A stretch of 64,000 nt of DNA from the NCBI RefSeq assembly GCF_002156875.1, contig NZ_NCSY01000001.1, positions 558,001 through 622,000 on the forward strand. The letters run 5' to 3'. The DNA comes from Bacillus sp. EAC (GTDB lineage: Bacteria; Bacillota; Bacilli; Bacillales; Bacillaceae_G). Position 1 is the stretch's first letter. Every line of letters begins with the position of its first letter. The translations under genes and the position numbers were made by a program. Under the pieces are notes generated by a model, which did not search any database, was not told where the DNA came from, and saw nothing but the letters and a program-made list of their open reading frames with translations. Below are positions 27,239-39,014 of the stretch, piece by piece.

Positions 27239-27363
27239 GTTTTTTCACCTCATATAATTATTGTTGAACACCTATCACCTAGCAGTCGTCGGTGAATCGA
27301 TTAGCCAAGCAACGGTTTTTCAAATACGTTGTTAAGTGTACTATGTTTTAGTAATAAAAGCAA
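27239..27363 (-). promoter_or_regulatory. rpsO promoter and structured leader
   Basis: On the minus strand: -35 TTGCTT (27358-27363), a 17-bp spacer, and -10 TACACT (27335-27340), then a leader of about 90 nt. The leader has a conserved-looking segment (GCTAATCGATTCACCGACGA, then GCTAGGTGATAGGTGTT) that can pair with itself through CACC/GGTG. S15 represses its own synthesis in several bacteria by binding such leaders; that it does so here is inferred. Confidence 0.45.
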
Positions 27364-27372
27364 GTACTCTAC

Positions 27373-28317
27373 TTAGTTAGCTCCAAAATAACTCTTTACC
27401 GTTTCGCGGTCTTTTTGAAGTTGTTCAATTAATTCGTTAATCCCATTAAATTTCTTTTCATCACGAATTCTAGTAAACCAAAAAATATCAACTTCATTTC
27501 CATAAATATTTTCATCAAAATCAAAGATATTTACTTCGATGGTTTGTTTTTGGAATTCATGATAAAAAGTTGGTTTATAACCGATATTACACATTCCATC
27601 GTAAACTTCACCATTTACAATACATTTTACAGCATAAACACCAACTGATGGTAATGCATAAGGAACCGATACAGATATGTTAGCAGTAGGGAAGCCAATC
27701 GTTCTGCCACGCTTATCACCATCTACAACTGTGCCTTTTATTTGATAAGGACGGCCAAGCAAATGAGTTGCTTCATCCATCTCTCCTGCCTTAATTGCTT
27801 CGCGTATGCGCGATGAACTTACTTTCTCATCATCTAGATCAAATTTAGAAACTGTAGTTTGTGTAAACTCTTTTCTAGAGTGGAAAGGTAACGATTCCAT
27901 CGTTCCTTTTCCGTATTTACCGAATGAAAAATCAAAGCCAGCTACAACATGTTTCACATTTAAAGCGATAATATATTGATCGACAAATTCTTGTGGTAAG
28001 AGATTTGCAAACTCCTCTGTAAATTGAACAATAAATAATTGATCTACTCCAAGTTTTTCCATCCACTTCACTTTTAGTTCCAAAGGCGTCAAATAGGAAA
28101 TTGTTTCATCACGATTTCCAAGAATAGCAGATGGATGCGGATCAAATGTCATAACCGATAATAATAATCCTTTATCATCCGCAATTTCTTTTGCAGTTTT
28201 AATGACTTGTTGGTGGCCTTTATGTACACCATCAAAAAAGCCAAGTGCTAAGACCGTTTCTTTGCAATCTACTTTTTGTATTGAATGAGGATGGGTGATT
28301 TTTATTATTTTTGTCAT
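27373..28317 (-). CDS. ribF: bifunctional riboflavin kinase/FAD synthetase
   Basis: Makes FMN and then FAD from riboflavin. It has 314 residues from this start. The N-terminal FAD synthetase domain has LGFFDGVHKGHQQVI and the C-terminal riboflavin kinase domain has GDKRGRTIGFPTANI. The ATG at 28317 is chosen because AAAAGGTGATAAAG precedes it; a longer frame to 28365 has no support. It follows truB. Confidence 0.95.
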   Translation of the reverse strand: MTKIIKITHPHSIQKVDCKETVLALGFFDGVHKGHQQVIKTAKEIADDKGLLLSVMTFDPHPSAILGNRDETISYLTPLELKVKWMEKLGVDQLFIVQFTEEFANLLPQEFVDQYIIALNVKHVVAGFDFSFGKYGKGTMESLPFHSRKEFTQTTVSKFDLDDEKVSSSRIREAIKAGEMDEATHLLGRPYQIKGTVVDGDKRGRTIGFPTANISVSVPYALPSVGVYAVKCIVNGEVYDGMCNIGYKPTFYHEFQKQTIEVNIFDFDENIYGNEVDIFWFTRIRDEKKFNGINELIEQLQKDRETVKSYFGAN

Positions 28318-28389
28318 CTTTATCACCTTTTCTATAATCAAGTCTCTTTTCCCATTATAGAACAATGGATAAAAATTATATAGTTTTTT

Positions 28390-29301
28390 CTATTGGTTAT
28401 GAAACACTCTAGTTGGTTTGATGACATGATTATTTTTCGGATTTGGAGTATACATCGCAATGATTCGATTATTTTCGTTATACACAGCAATAAATTCGCC
28501 TTCTTTACAATTCATATGATTTGGAAAGAAACTGCCATTAAATACTTTTGCTTCATCCTCTGCACTAACAGTTAATCGAGGATATTCATTAAGTGCTTGT
28601 TCCATTGAAAGCATCACCTGATTTATATTTCCTTGTTCAAGTTTTTCTTCTAACTCCTCAAAAGTGACACAATCACTAATTGAAAATGAACCAGCTTTCG
28701 TTCTTGTTAAATAAGACATATGAGCTGGAAAACCTAACATTTCACCCATTTGAACTGCTAACGTTCGAATATATGTACCCTTACTACAGAATACTTCAAA
28801 TCTAAAGGAAATTGTTTCACCTTCGAACGTTTCTCGATCATCAAGTAAATTTATTTCATAAATTGTTACGGTTCTTGTTGGACGCTCTACTTCAATTCCA
28901 GCTCTTGCATATTCGTATAGCTTTTTCCCATTCACCTTAACAGCCGAGTACATTGGTGGCGTCTGGCTAATCTCACCTGTTAGTTGGCTTAATACATTTA
29001 ATATTTCATCACGAGAAATAATTCGTTCAACTTTTTTTTGTTCAATTACCTCACCATGAGCATCTTCAGTTGTTGTAGAAAAGCCTAAAGTTATTTCTCC
29101 AACATATTTTTTCCGATCATCTGTTAAGTAAGGTATTAACTTTGTAGCCTCACCAACACATATTGGTAAAACACCGGTAACTTCTGGATCAAGCGTGCCT
29201 GTATGGCCAACCTTTTTCGTTTTAAGGATTTTTCTAATCTTAAAAACACAATCATGAGATGTGAGTCCAGTCGGTTTGTTTAATGCTATTACACCATTCA
29301 T
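28390..29301 (-). CDS. truB: tRNA pseudouridine-55 synthase
   Basis: Makes pseudouridine at position 55 of tRNAs. It has 303 residues from the ATG at 29301 (MNGVIALNKPTG). The catalytic aspartate is D38 in HTGTLDPEVTGVLP. KGTYIRTLA and a C-terminal PUA-like part follow. AAGGTGATAAAC precedes this ATG; the longer frame to 29376 lacks a site. It lies between rbfA and ribF as usual. Confidence 0.96.
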   Translation of the reverse strand: MNGVIALNKPTGLTSHDCVFKIRKILKTKKVGHTGTLDPEVTGVLPICVGEATKLIPYLTDDRKKYVGEITLGFSTTTEDAHGEVIEQKKVERIISRDEILNVLSQLTGEISQTPPMYSAVKVNGKKLYEYARAGIEVERPTRTVTIYEINLLDDRETFEGETISFRFEVFCSKGTYIRTLAVQMGEMLGFPAHMSYLTRTKAGSFSISDCVTFEELEEKLEQGNINQVMLSMEQALNEYPRLTVSAEDEAKVFNGSFFPNHMNCKEGEFIAVYNENNRIIAMYTPNPKNNHVIKPTRVFHNQ

Positions 29302-29385
29302 GTTTATCACCTTATTAATCATAATTTTATCAATTGCAGAAAAATGGATAGACGAAAAATCGCCTATCCATTTCATTATCAGTTA

Positions 29386-29733
29386 TTAATTATTTTCTTT
29401 ATTAATTTGAGTTAGTAAAGATTCGATTCGATTACCATAATCTACTGATTCATCAAATTCAAAAATTAATTCTGGCGTTTTACGTAAACGAATTCGCTGA
29501 CCAATTTCTGAACGAATAAATCCTTTTGCTTTAGCTAATCCAATTAATGTCTTTTGACGTTGTTCATCGTCACCTAATACTGAAATATAGACTTTAGCTT
29601 GTTGTAGGTCACCCGTAACTTGAACATCAGTTACAGTCACGAAGCCAATTCTTGGATCTTTAATCTTTCTACCTATAATTTCACCAAGTTCTTTCTTCAT
29701 TTGTTCCCCTACACGGTGTGCTCTAACCTTCAT
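29386..29733 (-). CDS. rbfA: ribosome-binding factor A
   Basis: A 115-residue 30S maturation factor with a single KH-like domain. It starts [20 protein letters not shown], and contains [18 protein letters not shown] and the C-terminal [17 protein letters not shown]. It is upstream of truB. The ylxP gene that normally separates it from infB is missing. Confidence 0.96.
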   Translation of the reverse strand: MKVRAHRVGEQMKKELGEIIGRKIKDPRIGFVTVTDVQVTGDLQQAKVYISVLGDDEQRQKTLIGLAKAKGFIRSEIGQRIRLRKTPELIFEFDESVDYGNRIESLLTQINKENN

Positions 29734-29864
29734 ACTTTCACCTCTATCTTACAAAGCAAAACATTTCGTGCTTCCATACGATTAGTTTAACTAATTGTAC
29801 AAATATTATTTATTATACTGTAACAATTTGACTGTTAGAATTGTCCAGTATATTTGCAAATGAA

Positions 29865-29988
29865 CTGTCTAGTTCCAAAAGCTAGCTCTTCGGTAATATT
29901 CCAACAACTTTCGAAGTGGAAAACCGCCACTTCTTCAAGTAGTCGGAGATATTCCCTTCAGAGCTGAACAAGCTTTTTCCACTTTTCG
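29865..29988. repeat. Bacillaceae interspersed repeat in the place of ylxP
   Basis: About 124 bp with CTGTCTAGTTCC at one end, a central TTTCGAAGTGGAAAACCGCCACTTCTTC hairpin region (positions 29908-29936), and GAGCTGAACAAGC then CCACTTTTCG at the other end. It follows the layout of a repeat common in Bacillaceae intergenic regions, which I recognise from memory. The whole unit is roughly palindromic. It fills most of the infB-rbfA gap. Confidence 0.6.
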
Positions 29989-29991
29989 TTA

Positions 29992-32172
29992 TTATCGTTT
30001 AATTTCTTCCATTACGTAGGCTTCGATAATGTCGCCTTCTTTAATGTCGTTATATTTTTCGATTGTGATACCACATTCGTAGTTTGTTGCAACTTCTTTC
30101 ACATCGTCTTTGAATCGTTTAAGTGTGTCTAGTTGACCTTCAAATACTACGATTCCGTTACGGATTAAGCGAACTCCGCTGTCACGAGAAATTTTACCGT
30201 CAATTACATAACATCCTGCAATTGTACCAACTTTTGATACTTTGAATACTTGACGAACTTCTGCTTGACCGATCACTTTTTCTTCAAATTCAGGGTCTAA
30301 CATACCTTTCATCGCAGCTTCAATTTCTTCAATTGCTTTGTAAATAATACGGTGTAAACGAATATCTACATTTTCAAGGTCAGCTGTACGTTTTGCATTT
30401 ACATCAGGACGTACGTTGAAACCAATGATAATCGCATTTGAAGCAGATGCTAAAATTACGTCTGATTCTGAAATTGCTCCAGCACCAGTGTGGATAATCT
30501 TAACTTTCACACCTTCAACTTCAATTTTTTGAAGTGAAGCAGCCATTGCTTCTACTGAACCTTGTACGTCTGCTTTTACAATGATATTAATATCCTTTAC
30601 ATTACCTTCTTGAATTTGAGCAAATAAGTCTTCAAGAGATAATTTTGAGCTTTCGCTACGTTGTAGAACCACAGCTTTAGAAGCACGTGCTTCCCCGACT
30701 TGACGAGCACGTTTTTCATCAGAGAATACCATAAAGCGATCTCCAGCTTGAGGAACCTCATTTAATCCTGTAATCTCAACAGGCATTGAAGGACCAGCTT
30801 CTTTAATACGGCGACCTAGATCATTCACCATCGCACGTACGCGACCAAATGAAGTACCTACTACAATTGGATCTCCAACTTTTAATGTACCGTTTTGTAC
30901 TAAAAGTGTTGCTACAGAACCTTTACCTTTATCTAACTCAGCTTCAATAACTGTACCAAGTGCATGACGTGAAGGATTTGCTTTGTACTCTTCCACTTCA
31001 CTTACAAGTAAGATCATTTCAAGTAATTGATCTACACCATCACCATTTAATGCTGAAATTGGAACAAAAATTGTGTCTCCTCCCCATGCTTCAGAAACTA
31101 AACCATACTCAGTTAATTCCTGCATTACACGGTCTGGATTTGCAGCTTCTTTATCCATTTTATTCACAGCAATAATGATTGGTACTTCTGCCGCTTTAGC
31201 ATGATTAATTGCTTCTACAGTTTGTGGCATTACACCATCATCAGCTGCAACAACAATAATTGTAATATCAGTAACTTGAGCTCCACGTGCACGCATTGTT
31301 GTAAATGCAGCATGTCCTGGTGTATCTAAGAAAGTAATTTTCTTTCCTTCAATATCAACTTGGTACGCACCAATATGTTGAGTGATCCCACCAGCTTCAC
31401 CAGCTGTTACTTTTGAGTTACGAATGTAATCAAGTAAAGTTGTTTTACCATGGTCAACGTGACCCATAATTGTTACAACTGGAGGACGTTCTATTAATTG
31501 TGCCTCATCATCAGCTTCATCAATAAAGTTCTCGAAATCATTTTCATCAACAATTACTTCTTCCTCAACTTCAACACCATAATCACTCGCAAGTAATTCG
31601 ATAGTGTCTTTATCAAGATCTTGGTTAATAGTTGCCATGATTCCAAGCATAAATAATTTTTTAATTAATTCAGATGGTTCTTTACCTAATTTTTTTGCAA
31701 GCTCTGATACTTTCATTGAGCCTGAAAAGATAATTTTATTTGATGTGTTCTCAGTTGAGTTGTTTTTATGATTCATATTTTGGTTGCCTTTCTTATTCCC
31801 ATTCGTTTGTCGATCTTCAACTTGACTGCTTTGCTTTAGGCTATCAGTCTTTTTCTTTTTATTACTATTCTTTTTTGACTTTACTTTTGTTTCTTCTTCT
31901 AGTTGGTAGTCTACTTCAAAATCAAGCTCATCACTTGTTTCTACATTAAATGCAGGAATTACCTTAATAGAAGGTTTTGATGATGATTTTTGGGGTTGTT
32001 TTACCTCAATAGGTTTAGGTTGAAAGCTTATATTTAACTTTTCAACTATTTCTTCTGCAATTGTGGCCATATGATTTTTCACTTCTATTTTTAAATCCTT
32101 GAGTCTTTCAATAATTTCTTTACTTGAAACATTTTGCTTTTTAGCATACTCATAAATTCTCATTTTCGTCAT
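29992..32172 (-). CDS. infB: translation initiation factor IF-2
   Basis: The GTPase that brings initiator tRNA to the ribosome. It has 726 residues (B. subtilis about 716). The N-terminal IF2_N domain starts [20 protein letters not shown] and is followed by a Lys/Asn-rich linker. The G domain has [20 protein letters not shown] and NKMDK; domains II-IV follow. GGGGGTGA precedes the ATG. It belongs to the rimP-nusA-rnpM-rplGA-infB operon. Confidence 0.98.
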   Translation of the reverse strand: MTKMRIYEYAKKQNVSSKEIIERLKDLKIEVKNHMATIAEEIVEKLNISFQPKPIEVKQPQKSSSKPSIKVIPAFNVETSDELDFEVDYQLEEETKVKSKKNSNKKKKTDSLKQSSQVEDRQTNGNKKGNQNMNHKNNSTENTSNKIIFSGSMKVSELAKKLGKEPSELIKKLFMLGIMATINQDLDKDTIELLASDYGVEVEEEVIVDENDFENFIDEADDEAQLIERPPVVTIMGHVDHGKTTLLDYIRNSKVTAGEAGGITQHIGAYQVDIEGKKITFLDTPGHAAFTTMRARGAQVTDITIIVVAADDGVMPQTVEAINHAKAAEVPIIIAVNKMDKEAANPDRVMQELTEYGLVSEAWGGDTIFVPISALNGDGVDQLLEMILLVSEVEEYKANPSRHALGTVIEAELDKGKGSVATLLVQNGTLKVGDPIVVGTSFGRVRAMVNDLGRRIKEAGPSMPVEITGLNEVPQAGDRFMVFSDEKRARQVGEARASKAVVLQRSESSKLSLEDLFAQIQEGNVKDINIIVKADVQGSVEAMAASLQKIEVEGVKVKIIHTGAGAISESDVILASASNAIIIGFNVRPDVNAKRTADLENVDIRLHRIIYKAIEEIEAAMKGMLDPEFEEKVIGQAEVRQVFKVSKVGTIAGCYVIDGKISRDSGVRLIRNGIVVFEGQLDTLKRFKDDVKEVATNYECGITIEKYNDIKEGDIIEAYVMEEIKR

Positions 32173-32195
32173 ACGTTCACCCCCAGATTAGTCCA

Positions 32196-32495
32196 TTAAT
32201 TTAATAATGTCTGAAGTTTTGTTGCAAATCCTTTATCAGTAATTGCAACGACCACGCGAGCTTCTTTCCCAATCGCGTGCCCTAAATCATATCGATTATC
32301 AACAAAACAAAGTGGTGTCTTATAAAAAGTTGTCTTATCTTTTATTTTTTTTGCTGTTAAATCAGAAGCATCTTTTGATAAAATGACTAATTTGGCTCTA
32401 TTTTGCTGAACCTCTTTCACAACTAACTCCTCGCCTGAAACCACTTTACGAGCTCTAGCTGCAAGTCCTAACAGAGATAATCCTTTATCAATCAT
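32196..32495 (-). CDS. rplGA: L7Ae-family ribosomal-type protein YlxQ
   Basis: A 99-residue RNA-binding protein of the L7Ae/L30e family (YlxQ) that binds K-turn RNA. It starts [20 protein letters not shown] and has [19 protein letters not shown]. It overlaps rnpM by 4 nt and is 23 bp from infB. Confidence 0.92.
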   Translation of the reverse strand: MIDKGLSLLGLAARARKVVSGEELVVKEVQQNRAKLVILSKDASDLTAKKIKDKTTFYKTPLCFVDNRYDLGHAIGKEARVVVAITDKGFATKLQTLLN

Positions 32496-32773
32496 GCTTT
32501 TTCCTTCTCAATAAATGCTAAAAGTTCATCATATAAACTAGAATCGATTTTAGCATTTAATTGTTGTTCTAATGTATTTTTTTGCTGAGCAAGTTTAACT
32601 ACTTCAGCTGACTTTGTTAAGTATGCACCACGACCTGATTTTTTACCAGTCGGGTCGATGGATACTTCACCTTCTTTAGAACGAACAATACGTATTAATT
32701 CTTTTTTTGGTTTCATTTCTTGTGTAACTACACACTTACGTAATGGAATTTTTCGATTCATGAGTTGGCTCAC
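32492..32773 (-). CDS. rnpM: RNase P modulator RnpM (YlxR)
   Basis: A 93-residue YlxR-family RNA-binding protein, recently reported to modulate RNase P in B. subtilis. It starts [20 protein letters not shown] and has the family motifs [13 protein letters not shown] and [13 protein letters not shown]. It overlaps nusA and rplGA by 4 nt each. Confidence 0.92.
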   Translation of the reverse strand: MSQLMNRKIPLRKCVVTQEMKPKKELIRIVRSKEGEVSIDPTGKKSGRGAYLTKSAEVVKLAQQKNTLEQQLNAKIDSSLYDELLAFIEKEKA

Positions 32774-33891
32774 TCCTCATTAAAGTCTTCAGCGTAAGCA
32801 TCAAAATCATCATTAGTAGCATTGACTTGAATCGCAGATTTATAATCAATACCTAATTTATCCGCGTCAGATTGGGATTTAATATCAATTTTCCAACCAG
32901 TTAAACGTGCAGCTAAACGTGCATTTTGACCTCTCTTACCAATAGCAAGTGAAAGCTGGTGATCTGGTACAACTACAGTTGTTGCTTTCTCTTCTTCGTT
33001 AACAAGAACTCGAATAACTTGAGAAGGACTTAAACCATTTGCAACAAACTCAACAGGATCAGAAGACCAACGAACGATGTCAATTTTCTCACCTTTTAAT
33101 TCGTTTACAATTGTTTGAACACGTTGTCCTTTTTGACCAACACAAGCACCTACTGGATCTAAGTCAGGATTACTTGTATAAACAGAAATTTTAGAACGAT
33201 CTCCTGCTTCACGAGCAACAGAACGAATTTCAACAATACCATCATAAATTTCAGGTACTTCTGTTTCAAATAAGCGCTTTAATAATCCAGGATGAGTACG
33301 TGAAACAAATATTTGAGGTCCTTTAGAGGTTTTCTCAACCTTCGTAACAAATACTTTTATGCGATCATGAATTTTGTATTTCTCTGTAGGGATTTGCTCC
33401 GTAACAGGAAGAACTGCTTCTATTTTACCTAAATTAACATAAATAGCACGCGAATCGATACGTTGAACTGTACCAGTCATCATATCCTCTTGACGATCAA
33501 TGTATTCCGAGTAGATTACACCACGTTCTGCTTCACGAACTCTTTGTGTTACTACTTGTTTAGCAGTTGTCGCTGCAACTCGACCAAAATCTTTTGGCGT
33601 TACTTCTAATTCAATCACGTCACCAACAATATAGTTTGGATTATGTTTACGTGCTTCATCAACAGTAATTTCTAAACGAGTATCAAACACATTACTTACT
33701 ACTTCTTTTCTTGCAAAAACACGAATTGACCCATTATGTAGGTTAAAATCAACTCTAACGTTTTGTGCTTGATTGAAATTACGTTTGTATGCTGAAATTA
33801 AAGCTGCTTCAATCGCTTCAATCACGACATCCTTACTAATTCCCTTTTCTTTTTCAATTATTTCCAATGCTGTTAATAACTCCGAACTCAT
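32770..33891 (-). CDS. nusA: transcription termination/antitermination protein NusA
   Basis: A 373-residue RNA-polymerase-associated factor with an N-terminal domain starting MSSELLTALEIIEKEKGISK, an S1 domain near 135-200, and KH1 and KH2 domains (DPVGACVGQKGQRVQTIVNE; LAIGKRGQNARLAARLTGWK). It lacks the acidic C-terminal repeats of enterobacterial NusA, as usual in Bacillus. Confidence 0.97.
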   Translation of the reverse strand: MSSELLTALEIIEKEKGISKDVVIEAIEAALISAYKRNFNQAQNVRVDFNLHNGSIRVFARKEVVSNVFDTRLEITVDEARKHNPNYIVGDVIELEVTPKDFGRVAATTAKQVVTQRVREAERGVIYSEYIDRQEDMMTGTVQRIDSRAIYVNLGKIEAVLPVTEQIPTEKYKIHDRIKVFVTKVEKTSKGPQIFVSRTHPGLLKRLFETEVPEIYDGIVEIRSVAREAGDRSKISVYTSNPDLDPVGACVGQKGQRVQTIVNELKGEKIDIVRWSSDPVEFVANGLSPSQVIRVLVNEEEKATTVVVPDHQLSLAIGKRGQNARLAARLTGWKIDIKSQSDADKLGIDYKSAIQVNATNDDFDAYAEDFNEE

Positions 33892-33907
33892 TAAAAGTAC
33901 CCCCTAC

Positions 33908-34381
33908 TTAGAAAAACGTAACAGCAAGTCTTGCACTTGCAATTTTTTGTGTTGGAATTGTAATAATTTTTTTTCTTGTTTTAATAGTTAATTCTAGTTG
34001 AACTTCTTCAGAAGAATAAGCTAATAATTTACCTTCAAACTTTTTCTCATCTTGAATCGGTTCATATGTTTTGATATTAACTTGCTTGCCAATTGCTTTT
34101 AAGAAATCTTGTTCTTTCTTTAATGGTCGCTCTGCACCTGGAGAGGACACATCTAAAAAGTACAGATTTTCAATCGGATCTTTTTCATCTAAGATTTCAC
34201 TAAGTCTTTCACTAACTGCAGCACATTGCTCCAAATCAATTCCAGCCTCATTATCTATAAATACTCGAAGGAACCAGTCTTTTCCTTCTTTTACGTATTC
34301 GACGTCAACTAATTCTAATCCTAGTTCTTCAATTATTGGTTGTGCTAATTCTGTTACAACCTCTGTGACCTTCTTACTCAA
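33908..34381 (-). CDS. rimP: ribosome maturation factor RimP
   Basis: A 157-residue 30S assembly factor. The TTG at 34381 is chosen because AAGGAGG lies seven bases upstream; it gives [20 protein letters not shown], matching B. subtilis RimP. The conserved [20 protein letters not shown] and [12 protein letters not shown] are present. It is the first gene of the nusA-infB operon. Confidence 0.95.
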   Translation of the reverse strand: MSKKVTEVVTELAQPIIEELGLELVDVEYVKEGKDWFLRVFIDNEAGIDLEQCAAVSERLSEILDEKDPIENLYFLDVSSPGAERPLKKEQDFLKAIGKQVNIKTYEPIQDEKKFEGKLLAYSSEEVQLELTIKTRKKIITIPTQKIASARLAVTFF

Positions 34382-34418
34382 GAAGAATCCTCCTTCCAAA
34401 CATTAAAAGATGAAAATA

Positions 34419-34436
34419 CCCTGCCATTTAGCAGGG
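34419..34436 (-). promoter_or_regulatory. short hairpin upstream of rimP
   Basis: CCCTGC-TAAATG-GCAGGG with moderately T-rich sequence after it on the minus strand lies about 38 bp upstream of the rimP start. It could be a weak attenuator in the leader of the nusA operon. Confidence 0.35.
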
Positions 34437-34538
34437 AAATTATCTTTAGTATTTCCAATTTGCATAATTATTGTATGGTAAATTCATTAACAACAATAAT
34501 TACGAAAGAGATGAATCGGGTCATTTGGGTAATAAGAA

Positions 34539-34559
34539 AGAGCAGGTTGCCCCTGCTCT
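34539..34559 (-). terminator. terminator of polC
   Basis: A perfect 8-bp stem, AGAGCAGG with its complement, around a 5-nt loop, then TTCTTATT on the minus strand, about 65 bp after the polC stop. Confidence 0.65.
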
Positions 34560-34625
34560 CAAAAAAATTCCCGCGCTAAATACATCTGTACTAACTATAC
34601 CATAATTCCCAAGTTTTGCAAACCG

Positions 34626-37600
34626 TTAAAAGCCATCGAATAATGACAATTGATTCTGATCAGGTAAATTTTGTAAACAGCCTTGTTTATCAAGATATTC
34701 AAGAACTGTTTTAGAGATTTTACTTCTTTGTTGTAAATCTTCCTTTGATAAGAATTCGCCTTCTTCTCTAGCAAGAACAATATTTTTTGCAGCATTTGTA
34801 CCTAAACCTGGAATTGAATTAAATGGTGGAATTAATTTATTACCATTTACTAAAAACTCATCTGCACTAGATCGATATAAATCTATTCGTTCGAAAGAAA
34901 ATCCTCTTTCACACATTTCTAATGCTAATTCTAATACTGTCATTAAACTTCTTTCTTTTACTGAAGCATCTAAACCTTTAATTGCTACTTCATCTATTTT
35001 AACTTTAATTGCAGTTGGACCTGCAACCATAGCTTCAATATCGAAATCTTCCGCACGAACTGTAAAATAAGCAGCATAGTACAAAATTGGATGATGTACT
35101 TTAAAGTAGGCAATACGAACAGCCATCAATACGTAAGCAGCAGCATGTGCTTTTGGGAACATATACTTAATTTTTTTACAAGAATCGATATACCAAGCTG
35201 GAACTTTGTTATTTCTCATTTCCTCTTCCCACTCTGGTGGTACACCCTTACCTTTACGTACAGACTCCATTATTTTAAATGCTAATGAAGGTTCTAATCC
35301 TTGATAAATTAAATACACCATAATGTCATCACGACAACCAATTACTTCAGAAAGTGAGCACGTACCGCTGTTTATTAATTCTGACGCATTGCCTAGCCAT
35401 ACATCCGTACCGTGTGAGAGTCCTGAAATCTGAACCAACTCTGAAAATGTTGAAGGTTTTGTATCTTCAAGCATTTGTCGAACAAATTTAGTACCAAACT
35501 CAGGAATACCATACGTACCAGTTTTACAACCGATTTGATCTTCTGATACACCAAGAGGTTCTGGGCCAGCAAATATTTTCATTACTTCAGGATCATCAGT
35601 CGGAATCGTTTTCGGATCAATCCCACTTAAATCTTGAAGCATACGAATAACTGTTGGATCATCGTGTCCTAGAATATCTAGCTTTAATAAATTATCATGA
35701 ATCGAGTGGAAGTCAAAATGTGTCGTTTTCCATTCTGATTTTACATCATCCGCTGGGAATTGGATTGGTGAAAAATCATAAATATCCATGTAATCTGGAA
35801 CTACGATAATACCACCTGGATGTTGTCCAGTCGTTCTTTTTACGCCTGTACATCCCATCGCCAATCGATCAAACTCCGCTCCGCGTAACATTAAATTATG
35901 ATCATTTGCATAACCTCGAACATATCCATATGCAGTTTTATCTGCAACTGTACCAATTGTTCCCGCTCGATATACATAATCCTCACCAAAAAGTACCTTT
36001 GTATAGTTATGAGCAGTAGGCTGATATTCTCCACTAAAGTTCAAATCGATATCGGGTACCTTATCACCTTTAAATCCAAGGAAGGTTTCAAACGGAATAT
36101 CATGACCATCTTTTTTATATGACGTACCACATTCAGGACAATCTTTATTTGGCAAATCAAACCCTGAACCAACTGAACCATCATTGAAAAACTCCGAATG
36201 CTTACAATTCGGACATACATAATGAGGTGGCAGTGGATTTACCTCTGTAATTTCCGTCATCGTTGCAACTAAGGAGGAACCTACTGATCCACGTGAACCT
36301 ACTAGATAGCCATCATCCAATGATTTCTTCACTAATTTATGAGAAATTAAATAAATAACTGCGAATCCATGACCAATAATACTTTTTAATTCTTTTTCAA
36401 GTCTTGCTTCAACAATCTCAGGTAAATCTTCACCATAAATCGAACGGGCCATACTGTAGCTCATCTCACGAACTTCATCCTCTGCCCCTTCAATTTTAGG
36501 AGTATATAAGTCATCTTTAATTGGTTTAATATCTTCTATTAAACTAGAAATTTTCTTCGTGTTCGTTACAACAATTTCTTTTGCTTTCTCTTCACCTAAA
36601 AATGCAAATGCTTTAAGCATTTCATCAGTTGTTCTAAAGTGAACATCCGGTAATCTATGTCGATTCAGTGGATTTGCTCCACCTTGTGATCCAACTAATA
36701 TTTTACGGTAAATTTGATCTTCTTTTTGTAGATGATGAACATTACCGGTTCCAACCACAATTTTTTCGACTTTTTCTGCCATTTTAATGAGTTTCGAAAT
36801 AACTTCTCTTAAATGTTGCTCATTTCGAACGATTTCTAGTTCAACTAAATGTAAAAGTACTTCTGGAGGCATAACTTCAATATAATCATAGAATTCCATT
36901 AATTTTTCTGCTTCTTCTGGGGATTTCTGAACACTTGCTTCAAAAACCTCTCCTTTATCACACGCAGAACCTACTAATAAACCTTCTCGATGCTTCATCA
37001 GTAACGATTTAGGAACTCTCGGTACTCGGTGATGATAATGAATATGAGAAAACGAAACGATTTTAAATAAATTTTTAAGACCAGTTTCATTTGTTGCCAA
37101 TAAAGTAGCATGAGATGGTCTTGCTCGCTTATACGCATCTCCTTTACCCATATTGTTATTTAATTCATCATGGTAGTTCATTCCTTGCTCTGAAGCATCT
37201 TTAAGCATTTTTATCATTAAAAAACCAGTCGCCTCAGCATCATAAATCGCCCTATGGTGTTGCGTTAAATTGATATCGAACTTTTTACAAAGAGTGTTAA
37301 GTCGATAATTCTTAAAATCCGGATATAAGTTACGTGCTAGTTCTAGCGTATCAATAACGCCATTCTCGGTTATTCCGATTTCATATTTTTTAAAGCCCAT
37401 TTGAATGAAGCCCATATCAAAGGACGCATTGTGAGCAACTAATATGCCATCCTCCATCCATTCTTTGAACTCGCGTAATACGATATCTATATTTGGAGCA
37501 TCTTTAACCATTTCATCTGTAATCCCAGTTAGTTCAATTGTCGTTGCTGACAATGGATGATGTGGATTAGCGAAACGTTCGAATCGATCAATAATTTCTC

Positions 37601-38933
37601 CATTACGAATCTTTACACCTGCTAATTCGATGATCGTATCATAAACAGCAGATAAACCTGTTGTTTCAACGTCAAATACAACATAAGTTGCATCATCTAA
37701 CGATACATGGGAAGGATTGTAAGCTGTTGGTACGCCATCATTTACAAGATTTATTTCCACCCCATAAAGAATTTTGACGCCATGCTTCTTTCCTGCACTA
37801 AATGCATCAGGGAATGCTTGTACTACGGCATGGTCGGTAATTGCAATTGCTTCATGTCCGAATTTTCCAGCTTGTTTTACAAGATCACTTGCTGAACAAA
37901 CTGAGTCCATTGAACTCATATGTGTATGAGCATGTAATTCAATTCTTCGTTCTCCTTCAGGTGCCTCATCTTTACGTTCATCTGGAGTTATTTCATTTAT
38001 ATCATTTGCGATCATTACAAGATCACGTACAAATGTATCGTTTTGAATAGATCCTCTAACTTTTACCCACATTCCTTTTTTAATTTTATTTAACATTGGA
38101 ATGTCTTCTTTATCACGAGAGAACATTTTAACTAGGATTGAGCTTGTATAATCAGTTATTTTAAATGTAATTAACACACGACCACTTTTTAGTTCGCGGA
38201 TTTCAGAATCGAATACAAACCCTTGCAGAATTACACGTTTTTCTTCTTCAATTATCGAGGAAATTGTATTGATCTCGTTTTCTTTAATATAATAACCTAC
38301 AACTATTGGGCCTTGTGGTTCTTCTCCATCAGCTTCTTCGGCTTCTCTCTTATCTAATTCAACTAGAACTTCCATTGCTCTTTGACGATCTTCTTCTGCT
38401 TTTTTCTCTAGAAATTCAGCTTTTTCTTCTACATTATCATTTATTTTATTTTCAAAGAAAAGTTTAGGAAAACCAACGTTTTGATATAGTTCTTGAAGCT
38501 GGGGAACATATCTCGTAGTAAATGCATTTTCTTCAATCAAACTATTTAAATCAATCATAACTTTATTTTTATCAACAGATGGAATAGTACCTTCAATATG
38601 TTGTAAAATTGGAGATTTTGATTCAATCGATTGAATCATATATGACCAATAATCAATTACTTTTTGTTCCTCTACATTCGCATTTTCAGTTTTTATCACT
38701 ACAGACACATCAGCTATATGCTTAAAAGTTCTTAATAAACTTGTTATAAAAACTTGGAACGTTGAAAAAGGAAGTACATTTTCAACTTTAAATGTAAATT
38801 GCCACTTTCTTTCACTTTTATTAACTTCGAGATTTACAATTTCACCATTATTAAAATACATCTCTCGCATTTCTAATGGAAATTGAAGTTGATCCAATAA
38901 AAGTTGAAAACGTTCTTGTCGAGTTTGTCCCAT
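34626..38933 (-). CDS. polC: DNA polymerase III alpha subunit, PolC type
   Basis: The replicative polymerase of low-GC Gram-positive bacteria. It has 1,435 residues (B. subtilis 1,437). The order is: an N-terminal domain, an OB fold, a PHP domain ([15 protein letters not shown]), an inserted 3'-5' exonuclease ([12 protein letters not shown]), the polymerase core ([20 protein letters not shown]) and a C-terminal helix-hairpin region. It ends in a clamp-binding-like QLSLFDGF. The ATG at 38933 is chosen because GGTGA lies four bases upstream. Confidence 0.98.
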   Translation of the reverse strand: MGQTRQERFQLLLDQLQFPLEMREMYFNNGEIVNLEVNKSERKWQFTFKVENVLPFSTFQVFITSLLRTFKHIADVSVVIKTENANVEEQKVIDYWSYMIQSIESKSPILQHIEGTIPSVDKNKVMIDLNSLIEENAFTTRYVPQLQELYQNVGFPKLFFENKINDNVEEKAEFLEKKAEEDRQRAMEVLVELDKREAEEADGEEPQGPIVVGYYIKENEINTISSIIEEEKRVILQGFVFDSEIRELKSGRVLITFKITDYTSSILVKMFSRDKEDIPMLNKIKKGMWVKVRGSIQNDTFVRDLVMIANDINEITPDERKDEAPEGERRIELHAHTHMSSMDSVCSASDLVKQAGKFGHEAIAITDHAVVQAFPDAFSAGKKHGVKILYGVEINLVNDGVPTAYNPSHVSLDDATYVVFDVETTGLSAVYDTIIELAGVKIRNGEIIDRFERFANPHHPLSATTIELTGITDEMVKDAPNIDIVLREFKEWMEDGILVAHNASFDMGFIQMGFKKYEIGITENGVIDTLELARNLYPDFKNYRLNTLCKKFDINLTQHHRAIYDAEATGFLMIKMLKDASEQGMNYHDELNNNMGKGDAYKRARPSHATLLATNETGLKNLFKIVSFSHIHYHHRVPRVPKSLLMKHREGLLVGSACDKGEVFEASVQKSPEEAEKLMEFYDYIEVMPPEVLLHLVELEIVRNEQHLREVISKLIKMAEKVEKIVVGTGNVHHLQKEDQIYRKILVGSQGGANPLNRHRLPDVHFRTTDEMLKAFAFLGEEKAKEIVVTNTKKISSLIEDIKPIKDDLYTPKIEGAEDEVREMSYSMARSIYGEDLPEIVEARLEKELKSIIGHGFAVIYLISHKLVKKSLDDGYLVGSRGSVGSSLVATMTEITEVNPLPPHYVCPNCKHSEFFNDGSVGSGFDLPNKDCPECGTSYKKDGHDIPFETFLGFKGDKVPDIDLNFSGEYQPTAHNYTKVLFGEDYVYRAGTIGTVADKTAYGYVRGYANDHNLMLRGAEFDRLAMGCTGVKRTTGQHPGGIIVVPDYMDIYDFSPIQFPADDVKSEWKTTHFDFHSIHDNLLKLDILGHDDPTVIRMLQDLSGIDPKTIPTDDPEVMKIFAGPEPLGVSEDQIGCKTGTYGIPEFGTKFVRQMLEDTKPSTFSELVQISGLSHGTDVWLGNASELINSGTCSLSEVIGCRDDIMVYLIYQGLEPSLAFKIMESVRKGKGVPPEWEEEMRNNKVPAWYIDSCKKIKYMFPKAHAAAYVLMAVRIAYFKVHHPILYYAAYFTVRAEDFDIEAMVAGPTAIKVKIDEVAIKGLDASVKERSLMTVLELALEMCERGFSFERIDLYRSSADEFLVNGNKLIPPFNSIPGLGTNAAKNIVLAREEGEFLSKEDLQQRSKISKTVLEYLDKQGCLQNLPDQNQLSLFDGF

Positions 38934-38977
38934 TTTTTCACCAGCCTTTCGAAATTGCAACGGAATGTTCAACACAT

Positions 38978-39012
38978 AATAGAAAGTACCCCTAAAAGAG
39001 GTACTTTCTATT
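38978..39012. terminator. hairpin between proS and polC
   Basis: A perfect 13-bp stem, AATAGAAAGTACC with its complement, around a 9-nt loop, just after the proS stop. The T run follows it on the plus strand, against the direction of both genes. As a minus-strand terminator it has only a weak tail. Confidence 0.5.
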
Positions 39013-39014
39013 TT

